A program made the position numbers and the translations under genes. A stretch of DNA of 64,000 nucleotides from Paludibacteraceae bacterium (lineage in GTDB: Bacteria; Bacteroidota; Bacteroidia; Bacteroidales; Paludibacteraceae): contig JAFTOD010000001.1 in NCBI GenBank assembly GCA_017451525.1, positions 62,001 to 126,000 of the forward strand, in the 5' to 3' direction. Below the pieces are notes generated by a model, which was given only the letters and a program-made list of their open reading frames with translations, had not been told where the DNA came from and searched no databases. Shown in pieces: positions 57,301 through 64,000 of the stretch; the stretch's first letter is position 1; the number at the start of each line of letters is the position of its first letter.

Positions 57301-57675
57301 GATGGTACTGAGTGCATCTACACCATCACCTTCTTTGAAACCACCATCAATTCAGCTGCCACTCCTACTGTCAATGATGTGTTATTTAGACATATCGGAG
57401 GTTCGTTAGACATAATGTTTGCCACATTGCGTAAGGGCGTTAGCGTAGGTGTATACGACCAACAAGGTCATCGTCTCTTCTACGCACCAGTACCAGAGTC
57501 TGATCAAAACGATGCTACCATCTTTGTCAATCCAGAAGGTATTGAATCGCTGATAGATGTACGTACACCATTGGTAACCTATACATTACCTGCTGCCAAC
57601 CAATGCTATTTCTACGTCTTCTTTGAAAACGAGAAACGCAAAATCGCATCGGGCAAGTTTGTTGTAAAGCAATAA
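48391..57675 (+). CDS. Giant secreted protein: PCMD domains and about 30 cadherin-like repeats
   Basis: 3094 residues. Signal peptide MTKVYLKQLFLSSLVLLFGVSSLFAQ. The N-terminal PCMD-like domain spans about 27-270 (VPNPSFEDWSG...ALYVDDVELIY). About 15 cadherin-like beta-sandwich repeats of 75-90 residues follow, each starting L..IYxxGxxLEGFxPxxxxYxxxLPxGTTxxP and ending xITVTAExGxxxTYxIxFxxA. A second PCMD-like domain lies at about 1530-1725 (NNDFTQWSK...SELYVDYIRFTYNSKL), then about 15 more repeats. The last 110 residues resemble a T9SS-type end (GVYDQQGHRLF...GKFVVKQ). Repeats 5-9 are the most alike, so expansion there is recent. A long surface stalk for glycan or cell contact is likely. Confidence 0.9.
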   Translation: MTKVYLKQLFLSSLVLLFGVSSLFAQQVPNPSFEDWSGPKFDGKIQPKDWYGSNISQVGINFNLTHQEAGHTGSYSMMVKDTEVGALGITEVSPGYFSLGKPWSFLEGIDTKTATAGTSGGWSFKYRPDTMSVWIKRTGANVDKEDFYLLYYAWSGTAKGSKYKAKNGNCSSPGTQTNEESDIRLALDANECGTDQKANQIAEGMWREKKEYGNWTNIKVPIYYFNNDVPTMMNIIFSASNYPNYRANSGLYDGNALYVDDVELIYSSKIQKLYVGGKEWKGFNPNTTEEQVYSLGKSASSIPEIKAYRGAGQISNAKGETATFSGRELTGSEISINNGEIDGNPTTITVKAEDGKSTMTYKIKFVRQASTNAKLANIFVNGQGISGFQPTLTSYNVELPYGTTDAPIVSVDKQEDEQVVEITQPTSTTGSSTIRVTAADGKTKQTYTVNFSVALLSDNTLKDIKINGESLAGFTPNQTTYRVSLPTSTTTMPTVEAISAYPAGEQTITHNAPSVIDGGVYQINVSSPGNPTPKTYKMTFKLEASSYSLLKDLQMGENWITNFNPENLTYYVNLPVGTTELPEVTYVKGESTQTVEVTEGGLNGITRVKVTAGNGINTTEYKINVATALSEISTLNMIYIGGEALEGFEPNVTSYDYPLPIGTTELPEITVDKGDEYQTVSIIKGGLNGTTRITVTAQNGKSTIYQINFSVAQATNASLKMIYLDGKPLEGFDPDILEYNYPLPQGTTELPVITYEQGDDYQTVTVRSGGINGDYKITVRPPSGASKTYVLHFSVATSDNINLKMIYLDGKELEGFAPDKLEYVDTLPMGVSTIPTVTWDKGDESQKILALLSNNVQTITVTAESGRSQTYSITFVIQRSQSAVLKMIYLDGDSLEGFDPQIFAYSYTLTKATCPVITVDKEEGQQVTIATPYAAGQAQISVKPYGAAGNVYTIDFENALIENQALLQQIYIDGAALEGFEPNKFEYALNYQGTFPTVTCDTLEGQKITTFRNGNTLTIYVIKGGDKAQYHLTFSTQLSDDCSLEAILIDGVELAEYVPTVKHYTIPVAAGGVVPTVQYRKHSDQQTVHAGMTNETTYTMSVFAANGDSTAYTLHFDKAKYSDATLLDLSVEGHSIDFEPNTLEYTLNLAEGEALPTLQIVARDGQYTSIHNVSKNEQNVLVVAENGNSNTYKITYTRTISTDAYLKDILLAGVSLEGFKSDVYEYVDSLEWRTRVVPCVQPIGSDNQTITTYHSAINGITRIHVLSADGATSNEYTIHFPVRKSSNVALEYIELDDSRVELKYHPDTTDYTIYLPYQETNIPLILYEAAEEEQEIRFISRPLGQTSQLIVTAEDGSERTYNLTFLPTLSDEENLLKTITIAETGQSLDPSIKEHSVALPYGSKQMNVEYTKAFAEQTVWVKTGGISQATIITVKSNRPGEKDMEYTITPIVDTQNPAVLDSIFIDGVLVNDYDKNRFSYIYNRTNKTLPQVQIKKANGVEVETTCDTWHWQGIVTKQGLKNTYNIYFHYPNDVIPNNDFTQWSKTSQTKTDKPTLWNAPGDYIDKRGDAVQKNGESILKLFTEYDGGLMGAMPAVVNIGKMYAHTTVAGGSSVVPHSFIPFNNTPDLAIINFKYPNVGGEGALFDFIFYDILGDQHSFKLTQKSTTNNYAEQRVQLTTDEINSIVGLDVVIDATGMYPEVPVLGDDCGSELYVDYIRFTYNSKLKAIKVNGKEATRDGNHFTYTLEESNNTLLPTLEFIGEVSDQAQKVTWNNEIVNSLYAERTANITNYAEDGTATEYTLTVRRHLESCNWLQDLQIDGKTIQGFDELTNTYEYHIPANRNHLPDIKPVLASHLQKLVLAYADSTYTISIKPEEGQIRRYTVRIIKDLSNDTKLNSIVADGITDYDPEQLEYTITADKLPAIRFVKNMDGQTVDLNNGTLTVTAENGAQAQYVIRLAQQDKTTTGQLAELEINDMPMQSFSPTQYEYTLPRPNHTKFTRMNDNDSVVFVQNNLYWEWQVFGTEQHTYRITFPTELSSDATIQSIFVNNTPIEGFNSQITEYTYLADSATHLLIETPATATMSVTHQLENDTMYYNYTVTAENGSATQSYTVQIQPNINNNPYLQDISLNGVSLDNFQSDQLNYTIVLPTDAYKTIEPTLPSIQYTTAAPRQQVMIESGLLNESTNIIVTSEDGTRTAIYQLLITAEPSHNAELTGIAVNGTPIEQFEPQRHYYSVQIKEQNVKLTWSSNDNFQDITLSNTNDTYTIHVVAQDGTTSDYHIDIYHETLSENTTLNDILLNGKSLNQFEEKLNPNLEFSPMQQRYTINLPSGTEFLPEIAAKLSEDGQQINIDIQDWRANITVTAPDGVSTNTYVLSFEAPKSNNAHLQMIYINGDSLANFVPENYNYFISLPIGQNQLPNVLAITQESTQTLRDSISGLQHTIIVTAEDGTECQYMLAFSITQSNADTLTAIYENGVMIEGFRPDSFYYSYTLPVGTRYLPELTWDQADQWQTVTANVLIDNPYERTTQINVLAMSGRKNTYTVNYQVAKSDVDTLQMIYIKGDSLPGFNAQQLEYHITLPQHDSLAPIMAYSAGDIYQQIQDTITEYMLYEQQVGWKYTCSITAENGNNRTYTLYFTYAKILSTNSQLANIYVNGESLDGFNPEQFNYLVKLPENAATPSVLVEKAEYQQQVQTILGDTTRIVVTAEDTNYQSTYLIIFQRQQSSYSYLDAIYMNDELIDGFRVDSFEYDIELPFGTIELPVFTYDLGHEKQTVDINTLTAEINGRTQTTIRFSVTAPDPVFSSEYDIRLMIAKNDNSRLRMLTIKGDTVANFHSDSLNYDIVYPIGTDSTELAQLSDIKAFAEDTNAVVTVTEEGVDFIIQVTAQDGKTISIYHVKQSILQSSDASLQMILLDSIPLFGFMPDVLEYTYYINSTQPEITAIANDAAATIEYGIFTLGEPYNIYVTAADGTECIYTITFFETTINSAATPTVNDVLFRHIGGSLDIMFATLRKGVSVGVYDQQGHRLFYAPVPESDQNDATIFVNPEGIESLIDVRTPLVTYTLPAANQCYFYVFFENEKRKIASGKFVVKQ

Positions 57676-57678
57676 TCA

Positions 57679-59694
57679 ATGTTCCAACTTCACTCCCCAT
57701 ATCGTCCAACGGGCGACCAACCCGAAGCCATCCGCCAATTGGTGGATGGCGTTTGTGCGGGAGCAGAAGCGCAAACATTACTTGGTGTTACAGGATCTGG
57801 CAAGACATTCACCATTGCCAATGTCATCTCCCAAATCAATCGCCCTACCCTCATACTCAGTCACAACAAAACACTCGCCGCACAACTCTACTCCGAGATG
57901 CGACAGTTCTTCCCCAATAATGCGGTAGAGTATTTCGTATCATACTACGATTACTACCAACCAGAGGCGTACATCCCTTCCACCGACACCTATATCGAGA
58001 AGGACCTCTCCATCAACGAAGAGATTGACCGCCTACGTCTCAGTGCTATTTCTGCCCTACTCAGCGGTAGAAAAGATGTCATTGTCGTTTCATCCGTCAG
58101 TTGCCTTTACGGCATCGGAAACCCACAAGACTTCAGCCAATCATGTATCTCCATCACACGGGGCGAGATGCGCAACATGAGCAATTTGCTCAACCAACTG
58201 GTTGATTCTCAATACATTCGAAACGACAACGAACTCAACCGTGGACGCTTTCGTGTCAAGGGTGATACGGTTGATATTGCCCTTGCTTATGCCGATTATA
58301 TTCTGCGCATAGAGTTCTTTGGCAACGAGATTGATGCTATCATGACCCTTGACCTTGCCACCAACCAAGTCATCGAGGAGTTCGATAACTACAACATCTA
58401 CCCTGCCACTATCTTTTGCACAAATCCTGATAAACAAGCCGATGCGATTGCACAAATACGCCTCGACCTCGCTAACCAAATACAGTATTTCCAAGACATC
58501 AACGAACCGCTATATGCCAAGCGTATTGAAGAGCGCGTGAAATACGATATCGAGATGATTCAAGAACTTGGATACTGTTCGGGGATTGAAAACTATAGCC
58601 GCTATTTCGATGGACGCGAAGCGGGTACACCACCCTACTGTCTGCTCGACTATTTTCCCAAAGACATGCTTCTTGTCATTGACGAAAGCCATGTCACTGT
58701 ACCGCAGATTCACGCCATGTATGGTGGCGACCGTGCACGAAAAAACAACCTCATTCAATACGGTTTCCGCCTGCCCGCAGCACGCGATAATCGTCCACTC
58801 ACTTTCGATGAGTTTGAAACTAAAACGGGGCAAACTATCTATGTCTCAGCTACTCCTGCTGACTACGAACTTAATCGTTCAAATGGTATTTTTGTAGATC
58901 AGCTCATCCGACCTACAGGACTATTAGATCCCGAAATCGAAGTGCGACCCTCAGAAAATCAGGTCGATGACCTCATGGAGGAAATTCGTTTGCGCGTACA
59001 GAAAGAACAACGAGTGCTTATTACCACACTCACCAAACGTATGGCAGAAGAGATGGATGAATACCTCCGCAAGTATGGGGTACGTTCCGCTTATATCCAC
59101 TCGGATATTGACACCCTCGAGCGTATACAAATCATGGAAGACCTCCGCAAAGGACTATATGACGTACTTGTAGGTGTCAATCTCTTGCGTGAAGGACTTG
59201 ACCTACCTGAAGTTAGCCTTGTTGCCATATTAGATGCCGATAAAGAAGGATTCTTGCGTGACCATCGCTCACTTACGCAAACAGCAGGACGTGCAGCACG
59301 ACATGTGGATGGCAAAGTGATTATGTATGGTGATAAGATTACACCTTCTATGCAACTCACTATCAATGAGACGCTTCGACGTCGTGAAAAACAAATCGCC
59401 TACAACCAAGCCAATGGTATTACTCCTACTGCACTCAACAAAACTATTGAATCAAGTCCACTCATCGCAATCATGCGCAAGGAGCAAGAGGAGAAACAAC
59501 ATCTTGAACAAAAAATACAAGATGCTTGGCAATCTGCACCATGGCAAAAATACGGTAAGAAACAACTCGAAAAAGCTTCTGAACAACAGCGACGTGCCAT
59601 GTTGGCAGCTGCCAAGAATCTTGACTTTGATACTGCCGCTCGCCTTCGTGACGAATGGCTACAGATGGAGGACAAACTGCAAGCTATGAACTAA
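57679..59694 (+). CDS. uvrB: Excinuclease ABC subunit B
   Basis: 671 residues, normal length. Walker A GVTGSGKT at about 36-43, beta-hairpin [35 protein letters not shown], Walker B LVIDESH, helicase motifs V/VI ([45 protein letters not shown]), and the C-terminal UVR domain ([17 protein letters not shown]). Damage verification in nucleotide excision repair. It starts 3 bp after the giant gene's stop, so it may depend on read-through from that 9.3-kb gene. Confidence 0.97.
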   Translation: MFQLHSPYRPTGDQPEAIRQLVDGVCAGAEAQTLLGVTGSGKTFTIANVISQINRPTLILSHNKTLAAQLYSEMRQFFPNNAVEYFVSYYDYYQPEAYIPSTDTYIEKDLSINEEIDRLRLSAISALLSGRKDVIVVSSVSCLYGIGNPQDFSQSCISITRGEMRNMSNLLNQLVDSQYIRNDNELNRGRFRVKGDTVDIALAYADYILRIEFFGNEIDAIMTLDLATNQVIEEFDNYNIYPATIFCTNPDKQADAIAQIRLDLANQIQYFQDINEPLYAKRIEERVKYDIEMIQELGYCSGIENYSRYFDGREAGTPPYCLLDYFPKDMLLVIDESHVTVPQIHAMYGGDRARKNNLIQYGFRLPAARDNRPLTFDEFETKTGQTIYVSATPADYELNRSNGIFVDQLIRPTGLLDPEIEVRPSENQVDDLMEEIRLRVQKEQRVLITTLTKRMAEEMDEYLRKYGVRSAYIHSDIDTLERIQIMEDLRKGLYDVLVGVNLLREGLDLPEVSLVAILDADKEGFLRDHRSLTQTAGRAARHVDGKVIMYGDKITPSMQLTINETLRRREKQIAYNQANGITPTALNKTIESSPLIAIMRKEQEEKQHLEQKIQDAWQSAPWQKYGKKQLEKASEQQRRAMLAAAKNLDFDTAARLRDEWLQMEDKLQAMN

Positions 59695-59984
59695 CCCTTT
59701 CTTTCCGCTATCAATTACGTATCATATACGGTAGATATACGGTAGATACACGGTTGATACACGGTTGATACACGGTACATTAGTATATACACACCGTAGG
59801 AACATCACTGTAAGTTGCGCCCTACGCTCTTCCATGAATCACTAAATCACTATCCTATACATTTCTGCTATGTTACCTTTGTTTTTGTTAATGTAATGAA
59901 AATAAAATAGGATATTGACGATAATTTTCACATAGTTTCCCTATGAAATAACACTTTTTTCTTGCTCAATTCAAAATATTTTTG
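59695..59984. other. Intergenic region with an 11-mer array
   Basis: The 290 bp between uvrB and the pyrC promoter holds the 11-mer array at 59712-59777 and otherwise unremarkable AT-rich sequence. I see no gene. Confidence 0.7.
59712..59777. repeat. 11-mer array gatacACGGTt
   Basis: Six 11-bp units (caattACGTAt, catatACGGTa, gatatACGGTa, gatacACGGTt twice, gatacACGGTa). Same theme as 10427-10492. Confidence 0.95.
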
Positions 59985-59993
59985 TACCTTTGC
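59985..59993 (+). promoter_or_regulatory. -7 box for the pyr operon
   Basis: TACCTTTGC with TTGC at 59962-59965 (about 19-bp spacing), 27 bp before the pyrC ATG. Confidence 0.85.
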
Positions 59994-60019
59994 ACGCAAA
60001 TTAAAAATTTGCACCAAAG

Positions 60020-61147
60020 ATGGCGAATAATCGCAACATAATACAAATTCCGGCTCTTGTGGACCTTCATGTCCACTTTCGTGAGCCGGGTTTTTCGTAT
60101 AAGGAGACTATCCAAACAGGCAGCATGGCTGCTGCTGCGTCTGGTTACAGCGCGGTATTTACCATGCCCAACCTCAATCCCGTTCCCGACACCGTGGAGC
60201 ATTTGCAAGAGCAATTGGACATCATCCGTCGCGATACCTACACGGGCGTTTATCCCTTTGCCTCTATCACTGTAGGACAGAAAGGTGCTGGAGAACTCGT
60301 TGACTTTGAATCTCTTGCGCCCTATGTACGCGGCTTCTCAGATGATGGTCGTGGCGTGCAAGATGAGGAACTTATGCGTGAGGCCATGAAACGCATTCGT
60401 GCGGTAGATCGTGTGATGGTGGCTCACTGCGAGGTAGAAGCACTGCTCAATGGCGGCTACATCCACGCGGGGGAGTACGCCGCAAAACACAATCACCGTG
60501 GCATCGTGTCTGAAAGCGAGTGGAAAGAGATAGAACGCGACATCCGTCTGGTAGAAGAGACTGGGTGTCGTTTTCATATATGCCATATCTCTACCAAAGA
60601 GAGCGTGGCGCTTATCCGAGAGGCAAAAGCGAAAGGATTACCCGTAACTTGCGAGACGGCACCGCACTACCTGCTACTTTCGGACAAAGACCTCCAAGAG
60701 GATGGCAAGTGGAAAATGAACCCTCCTCTCCGTGCGGAAGAAGACCGCCTCGCACTCATTGAGGGCATCAAAGATGGCACTATCGATTGTATTGCTACCG
60801 ACCACGCGCCCCACAGCGCAGAGGAGAAAAGCCGAGGATTGGAAAAGAGTGCCTTCGGTATTGTAGGCTTAGAGACCGCGTTTCCACTCATGTACACCCA
60901 TTTTGTTAAAACGGGTATCATCACCTTCGAACGCCTTATCGAACTCATGTCCACTAATCCAGCCCGCATCATCGGTTTGGACAATTCGAGCTCCTTTGCC
61001 TACTTCGATTTGGACGCGTGCTATCGCATTGATCCAGCCAATTTCCTCTCAATGGGTCAAGCCATGCCATTCGAAGGATGGGAAGTGTATGGCAAATGCG
61101 TAAAGACGGTGGTGAATGGAATAACAGTATATAGTGTGCAAGGTTAA
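60020..61147 (+). CDS. pyrC: Dihydroorotase
   Basis: 375 residues. Metal-binding DLHVHFREPG at about 14-23, AHCEVEAL and HICHIST (His ligands), TDHAPHSAEEK near 260 (catalytic Asp). It forms dihydroorotate from carbamoyl aspartate. It lacks an obvious N-terminal strand found in longer class I enzymes, as is usual in Bacteroidetes. First gene of a pyrC-pyrK-pyrD-pyrF run, with its own promoter. Confidence 0.92.
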   Translation: MANNRNIIQIPALVDLHVHFREPGFSYKETIQTGSMAAAASGYSAVFTMPNLNPVPDTVEHLQEQLDIIRRDTYTGVYPFASITVGQKGAGELVDFESLAPYVRGFSDDGRGVQDEELMREAMKRIRAVDRVMVAHCEVEALLNGGYIHAGEYAAKHNHRGIVSESEWKEIERDIRLVEETGCRFHICHISTKESVALIREAKAKGLPVTCETAPHYLLLSDKDLQEDGKWKMNPPLRAEEDRLALIEGIKDGTIDCIATDHAPHSAEEKSRGLEKSAFGIVGLETAFPLMYTHFVKTGIITFERLIELMSTNPARIIGLDNSSSFAYFDLDACYRIDPANFLSMGQAMPFEGWEVYGKCVKTVVNGITVYSVQG

Positions 61148-61168
61148 AAGGCGAAAGGTTAAAGGCAA
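61141..61168. repeat. Heptamer run AGGTTAA between pyrC and pyrK
   Basis: AGGTTAA, AAGGCGA, AAGGTTA, AAGGCAA; the pyrC stop codon lies within the first unit. Confidence 0.7.
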
Positions 61169-61173
61169 GAATT

Positions 61174-61899
61174 ATGAAGCAAAGATTATTTGAAATAAAA
61201 TCCAACGAACAGATAGCCAAGAATGTCTATCGCATGCAGCTTGGTGGCGATACCACAGGCATTCTCCCTGGGCAGTTCGTGAATATCCGCGTGGAAGGAC
61301 AGTTCCTCCGCCGACCCATCTCTGTCTGCAACATCAACAACGGTGTCCTTACTATTATATATAAGGTAGTAGGCGTAGGTACTGAGGCGATGAGTCACCT
61401 GCCAATCGGTACCCAACTTGACGTACTGACTGTTCTGGGCAATGGCTACGACCTCTCGAAAGCAGGCGACAGCCCCCTGCTTGTGGGCGGTGGCGTAGGT
61501 GTTCCACCCATGTATATGCTCGCTCGCCAACTGCGCGAAGCAGGCAAAACGGTGCGCGTGATTCTCGGCTTCAATACCAAAGACGAAGTCTTCTACGAGG
61601 AAGAGTTCTGCGCTTTAGGTTGCGATGTCACTGTCACCACTGTGGACGGCAGTCATGGCGTGAAGGGTTTTGTCACCAACGCCTTGGACGGCAAGCAATC
61701 CTACTATTACACTTGCGGACCATTGCCAATGATCAAAGCCCTCCTGCAAGCCGCTGGCACTAATGGCGAAGTGAGCATGGAAGAACGTATGGGTTGTGGA
61801 TTTGGTGCATGCATGGGCTGCACCATCCAAACCACCCAAGGACCCAAACGCGTCTGCAAAGAAGGCCCCGTCTTCCCTGCAAGTGAACTGATATTATAG
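61174..61899 (+). CDS. pyrK: Dihydroorotate dehydrogenase B, electron-transfer subunit
   Basis: 241 residues. FAD-binding RRPISVC (about 46-52), NAD-binding-type GGGVGVPPMYMLARQL (about 108-123), and the 2Fe-2S cluster Cys pattern CGFGACMGCTIQTTQGPKRVC (four Cys, about 208-228). It passes electrons from PyrD to NAD+. A heptamer array follows directly after the stop, separating it from pyrD. Confidence 0.93.
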   Translation: MKQRLFEIKSNEQIAKNVYRMQLGGDTTGILPGQFVNIRVEGQFLRRPISVCNINNGVLTIIYKVVGVGTEAMSHLPIGTQLDVLTVLGNGYDLSKAGDSPLLVGGGVGVPPMYMLARQLREAGKTVRVILGFNTKDEVFYEEEFCALGCDVTVTTVDGSHGVKGFVTNALDGKQSYYYTCGPLPMIKALLQAAGTNGEVSMEERMGCGFGACMGCTIQTTQGPKRVCKEGPVFPASELIL

Positions 61900-61957
61900 G
61901 ATTCCCGACTCTCGACTCCTGACTCCCAAAAAACTCGACTCCCGAATCCCGACTCAA
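61900..61957. repeat. Heptamer array GACTCCC between pyrK and pyrD
   Basis: GATTCCC, GACTCTC, GACTCCT, GACTCCC, a 9-bp gap, then GACTCCC, GAATCCC, GACTCAA. It starts at the base after the pyrK TAG. Reverse-complement family of 5494-5550. Confidence 0.9.
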
Positions 61958-61967
61958 TAAAATAAAT

Positions 61968-62888
61968 ATGAACAACAAACTCCAAATATCCCTCTCAGGC
62001 ATCACCCTCGCCAACCCCATCATCCCTGCATCGGGTACCTACGGTTTTGGTGATGAGTTTGCTGAGTTATACGATATAAACTGCCTTGGTGGTATATCCT
62101 TCAAAGGCACTACCCGCGAAGCGCGCTATGGCAACCCATTGCCTCGTATCGCCGAGTGTGGCAATTACGGCATGATTAATGCAGTCGGACTCCAAAACCC
62201 AGGCGTAGAACATGTGATTGCACACGAACTCCCTCGCCTCAAAAGCCACTACAATGGCTGCATCGTGGCGAACGTCAGCGGTTTCTCCGTGCAAGACTAT
62301 GTAGAGACTTGCGCTATGCTTGACAAAGAACCCATTGATATTCTCGAGGTAAACATCTCCTGCCCTAATGTCCACAATGGTGGTATGGCATTTGGCACCA
62401 GCCCAGAGGCAGCAGCCGAAGTGACAGCAGCGGTTAAAGCCGTGACTACCAAACCCGTATATATGAAGCTATCGCCCAACGTAACTGACATCGTGGCGAT
62501 CGCCAAAGCATGCGAAGCAGCAGGAGCAGACGGACTTTGCCTCATCAATACCGTACTCGGCATGCGCATTGATATCCGCCGTCGTCGTCCTGTGATAGCC
62601 AACCGCTATGGTGGTTATTCGGGCGCAGGTATCTTCCCGCTCGCGCTCCGCATGGTGAACCAAGTAGCACGCGCAACTTCTCTGCCTATCATCGGTTGCG
62701 GTGGCGTGAGCAGCGCAGAAGATGTGATAGAGATGATGATGGCAGGCGCAACAGCCGTAGAGATTGGTGCAGCTAACCTCACCAACCCCATGGTGGCAAA
62801 AGAGATTATCGACCGCCTACCAACCCTAATGGATGAACTGAAAATAGAAAAACTAACAGATATAATTGGAATAGTAAACCATGAATAA
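61968..62888 (+). CDS. pyrD: Dihydroorotate dehydrogenase B, catalytic subunit
   Basis: 306 residues; class 1B because pyrK precedes it. FMN-binding TIM barrel with [82 protein letters not shown] and [30 protein letters not shown]. Converts dihydroorotate to orotate. Ends 8 bp inside pyrF. Confidence 0.95.
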   Translation: MNNKLQISLSGITLANPIIPASGTYGFGDEFAELYDINCLGGISFKGTTREARYGNPLPRIAECGNYGMINAVGLQNPGVEHVIAHELPRLKSHYNGCIVANVSGFSVQDYVETCAMLDKEPIDILEVNISCPNVHNGGMAFGTSPEAAAEVTAAVKAVTTKPVYMKLSPNVTDIVAIAKACEAAGADGLCLINTVLGMRIDIRRRRPVIANRYGGYSGAGIFPLALRMVNQVARATSLPIIGCGGVSSAEDVIEMMMAGATAVEIGAANLTNPMVAKEIIDRLPTLMDELKIEKLTDIIGIVNHE

Positions 62889-63579
62889 AGATGTAATCAT
62901 TGCATGCGATTTCGCTTCGGCAGAAGAGACCTATCGCTTCCTTGACAAGATGGGCGATGTAAAGCCTTATGTAAAGATTGGTATGGAACTCTACTATGCA
63001 GAAGGTCCTGCTATCGTGCACGAACTCAAACGCCGTGGACACAAGATCTTCCTTGACCTCAAACTCCACGACATACCTAATACGGTCAAGAAAGCCATGT
63101 CCGTACTCTCTCGTTTGGACGTAGACATGTGCAACCTCCACGCCGCAGGTACTATTGAAATGATGAAAGCAGCCCTTGAGGGCTTGACACGCGAGGATGG
63201 TACACGTCCTATCCTATTGGCAGTTACCCAACTCACCTCTACCAGCGAAGAGCGTATGCACAACGACCTCCTTATCCCTGGCAATATTGGCGATGTAGTG
63301 GTACACTATGCCAAGAACGCCCAAGCCGCTGGTTTGGATGGCGTGGTTTGCTCGCCACTGGAGGCAGGTATGGTGAAAGAGGCATGTGGCAAGGATTTCT
63401 ACACCGTGACCCCAGGCATTCGCTTTGCCGATGGCGTAGTAGGCGACCAAGTGCGTATCACTACTCCTGCCAAAGCACGCGAGATTGGTTCTGACTTCAT
63501 CGTCGTTGGTCGCCCCATCACCGCCGCCGAAGACCCAGTAGCAGCATACCAACGCTGCGTAGCAGAATTCTGCGGATAA
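62881..63579 (+). CDS. pyrF: Orotidine 5'-phosphate decarboxylase (short type)
   Basis: 232 residues. Catalytic Asp-Lys-Asp block in [16 protein letters not shown] (about 58-73), substrate loops [10 protein letters not shown] and [10 protein letters not shown]. This is the short E. coli/Bacillus-type enzyme, not the 270-residue form common in many Bacteroidetes. Start overlaps pyrD by 8 bp (translational coupling). It completes UMP synthesis. Confidence 0.93.
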   Translation: MNKDVIIACDFASAEETYRFLDKMGDVKPYVKIGMELYYAEGPAIVHELKRRGHKIFLDLKLHDIPNTVKKAMSVLSRLDVDMCNLHAAGTIEMMKAALEGLTREDGTRPILLAVTQLTSTSEERMHNDLLIPGNIGDVVVHYAKNAQAAGLDGVVCSPLEAGMVKEACGKDFYTVTPGIRFADGVVGDQVRITTPAKAREIGSDFIVVGRPITAAEDPVAAYQRCVAEFCG

Positions 63580-63666
63580 GCAAATTCATAGCTCAACATA
63601 GTTCAGTATTGTTCAGCGCTTTGCGTTCAGTATTGTAACAATGTTGAACCACATTGAACAACATCC

Positions 63667-63698
63667 AGCAATCGCATCTCATTCGAGGTGCGATTGCT
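63667..63698 (+). terminator. Long hairpin after pyrF
   Basis: 14-bp stem (63667-63680 with 63685-63698, one wobble), ATTC loop. Only a short T/A stretch follows, so a terminator role is plausible but not certain. Confidence 0.6.
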
Positions 63699-63744
63699 CA
63701 TTATAGTTCGTTTGTTAAGATTGCCCCTCCCCATTGGTTTAGTG

Positions 63745-63807
63745 CTCGGCGCTATCCCGCCGAGTATTCTCTTCTCTATGTTCATTACCCCGAATATTAT
63801 TCGGGTA
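63745..63807. repeat. Palindrome pair, second copy of the 10.7-kb element
   Basis: CTCGGCG-CTATCC-CGCCGAG (63745-63764) and a CCCGAAT/ATTCGGG palindrome ending near 63806, in the same order and with similar flanks (TTCTTCT..., CATTA/CCATTAG) as at 10725-10823. Confidence 0.85.
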
Positions 63808-63895
63808 TTCCCTGTCTTTACACTATACACTTTACACCTTTAACAAAAAATCACCCCAATAGTCATTTTTATTTGCTCAATTCAAAATAATTTAC

Positions 63896-63904
63896 TACCT
63901 TTGC
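63896..63904 (+). promoter_or_regulatory. -7 box near the window end
   Basis: TACCTTTGC with TTGC at 63873-63876. Confidence 0.8.
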
Positions 63905-64000
63905 ACCCGAAAGTCCAACGCTGGGGTTTAGAGGGTGGGAAGTGTCTCCTCTCGGAAAGCCAAATTATTTGACCAAACACCCCAGTCGTGGCTTTCAAGA
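63905..64000 (+). ncRNA. Start of a structured leader or small RNA (cut by window end)
   Basis: Directly after the -7 box: CTGGGGT (63921-63927) pairs with ACCCCAG (63979-63985), and GAAAG..CCA (63909-63917) with TGGCTTTC (63989-63996); an inner GAGG/CCTC hairpin lies between. No open frame of note. Could be a riboswitch-like leader or an ncRNA; I do not recognise the class. Confidence 0.4.

Larger units (their letters stand above)
63580..63895. other. Intergenic region with hairpins and palindromes
   Basis: No gene seen. It contains a GTTCA..ATTGT/ACAAT..TGAAC inverted repeat near 63629-63655, a 14-bp stem and a palindrome pair (listed separately). Confidence 0.7.

Overview
The window reads as one chromosomal contig of a Bacteroidetes, order Bacteroidales (probably an uncultured gut or rumen-type member). 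The evidence is as follows. At least 17 genes or RNAs are preceded by the Bacteroidetes primary-sigma -7 box TAnnTTTG, usually with a TTG about 19-20 bp upstream. Shine-Dalgarno sites are almost absent. Surface proteins carry lipoprotein or T9SS-type C-termini, and there are BspA-type leucine-rich repeats, PCMD and cadherin-like domains and a CarboxypepD_reg TonB receptor. Assignment below order level is a guess.

Layout. 1-1.7 kb: small conserved proteins, a two-helix holin-like protein, a DUF5675 protein and a lipoprotein with a C-terminal helix that looks like a unimolecular spanin; together these look like a lysis-type cassette. 1.9-10.2 kb (minus): pyruvate:ferredoxin oxidoreductase, an AAA ATPase, a 2[4Fe-4S] ferredoxin, ruvC fused end to end with a truncated GH65 gene and its LacI regulator, and a DivIC/FtsB-like protein. 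10.3-14 kb: a 700-bp palindrome-rich spacer, then an AT-rich island of three lipoprotein genes interleaved with broken C10-peptidase propeptides. 14.3-19.4 kb: secreted nuclease, ligA, a DUF6913-like gene, dapA. 19.5-26.3 kb (minus): SGNH hydrolase/TonB receptor/lipoprotein operon, and infC-rpmI-rplT with infC apparently starting at an ATA codon. 26.4-35.3 kb: OB-fold lipoprotein, a PpiD-like chaperone with a shortened parvulin domain, phosphodiester glycosidase, AmpG-like transporter, pssA, PAP2. 35.4-44 kb: two identical tRNA-Val genes, cstA, engB, a Usp-like gene, NamZ, a D-lactate-dehydrogenase-like flavoprotein, a CYTH protein, a HAD phosphatase. 44-57.7 kb: a BspA-like protein with a structured RNA upstream, then a 3,094-residue protein with about 30 cadherin-like repeats and two PCMD-like regions. 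57.7-63.6 kb: uvrB and a pyrC-pyrK-pyrD-pyrF run.

The most unusual feature cuts across these regions. Gene junctions throughout the window are built from short-period tandem DNA: degenerate heptamers (many unrelated families), nonamers, 11-mers and 16-mers, plus modular elements in which a constant spacer alternates with changing mini-hairpins. The arrays abut stop codons, start codons and -7 boxes. Several run inside reading frames (nifJ, ligA three times, the Usp-like gene, CYTH) or supply protein ends (HAD start codon and both termini, CstA C-terminus, CYTH C-terminus). They resemble in principle the heptanucleotide STRR sequences of heterocystous cyanobacteria and the in-frame palindromic elements of Rickettsia, but here many families coexist within 64 kb.

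Functional themes (inference): pyruvate/lactate metabolism (D-lactate dehydrogenase-like protein, NifJ, ferredoxin, CstA), peptidoglycan salvage (NamZ, phosphodiester glycosidase, AmpG), surface adhesion or glycan binding, and pyrimidine synthesis.
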